This document shows, piece after piece, positions 38,292-38,432 of a DNA stretch of 38,432 bases. Under the pieces are notes generated by a model. It saw only the letters and a program-made list of their open reading frames with translations. It was not told where the DNA came from and did not search any database. This stretch comes from Trueperaceae bacterium. GTDB taxonomy: Bacteria > Deinococcota > Deinococci > Deinococcales > Trueperaceae. The stretch is taken from the NCBI GenBank assembly GCA_036381035.1, contig DASVDQ010000046.1:1-38432 (forward strand), in the 5' to 3' direction. Made by a program: the position numbers and the translations under genes. The stretch's first letter is position 1, and the number at the start of each line of letters is the position of its first letter.

Positions 38292-38432
38292 ATGGCTAAG
38301 GGTGTTTTCGAGCGTACGAAGCCGCATGTGAACGTGGGGACGATCGGTCATGTTGATCATGGGAAGACGACGTTGACGGCGGCGATCACGTTCGCGGCGG
38401 CGGCGGCTGATCCGAGTGTGGTGACGCAGTCT
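38292..38432 (+). CDS. tuf: Elongation factor Tu (partial, 5' end)
   Basis: The GTPase that brings aminoacyl-tRNA to the ribosome. The 47 visible residues [20 protein letters not shown] and then [13 protein letters not shown] include the G1 P-loop GHVDHGKT. The gene is cut by the right edge. AAGGAGAG lies eight bases ahead of the ATG. Codon use differs sharply from all neighbouring genes: GGT, GCT, GTT, CGT, CAT and GAT replace the C-ending codons favoured elsewhere, and TTG appears for Leu. The four upstream tRNAs are probably co-transcribed with it. Confidence 0.97.
   Translation, partial: MAKGVFERTKPHVNVGTIGHVDHGKTTLTAAITFAAAAADPSVVTQS

Overview
The window is a very GC-rich bacterial chromosome segment with almost no space between genes. 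It most likely comes from a member of the Deinococcota close to Truepera (Trueperaceae). This is inferred from the zinc-free ribosomal protein L31, the AroQ-DAHP synthase fusion, the many genes preceded by a TANNNT -10 box only 5-9 bases before the start codon (leaderless transcription, common in Deinococcus), and the general look of the proteins. No 16S gene is present, so the assignment is provisional. No insertion sequence, integrase, prophage or CRISPR array was seen.

Layout. 1-2033: end of an unknown gene, guanylate kinase, RNA polymerase omega, arginine repressor. 2137-7915: secreted TPR protein, TraB-family membrane protein and an orphan two-GAF histidine kinase, the last two fired from almost touching divergent promoters. 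8007-12970: L31, SufE, and an operon aroA-cmk-nadK-lipid-A-disaccharide-synthase-like gene. 13062-17148: an AFG1/ZapE-type ATPase divergent from a complete cobalamin riboswitch that controls a BtuF-BtuC-BtuD vitamin B12 importer. 17226-20949: a leftward cluster of a family-2 glycosyltransferase, UDP-sulfoquinovose synthase (SqdB) and an SqdX/SQD2-type glycosyltransferase, which is the gene set for the sulfolipid SQDG. 21026-24718: MrfA-like DNA repair helicase and two uncharacterised genes. 24822-32698: an accessory-looking block with an SLH-like secreted protein, a large SARP/AfsR-like regulator, a subtilase lipoprotein and a lipoprotein of six repeats. 32777-37458: winged-helix protein, glutaryl-CoA dehydrogenase-like enzyme, multicluster iron-sulfur protein, DAHP synthase, TatC and TatA. 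37665-38432: four tRNA genes in the order Thr-Tyr-Gly-Thr followed by the start of tuf, the same order as the E. coli tufB operon.

The most notable points are the sulfolipid pathway in an apparently non-photosynthetic lineage, a recurring extended -10 box (TGCTARNNT) with many leaderless starts, mutually exclusive divergent promoters, a riboswitch whose P1 helix begins at the predicted transcription start, two genes that seem to need CTG start codons (in one case restoring an iron-sulfur motif), and short tandem echoes of gene 3' ends downstream of two stop codons.
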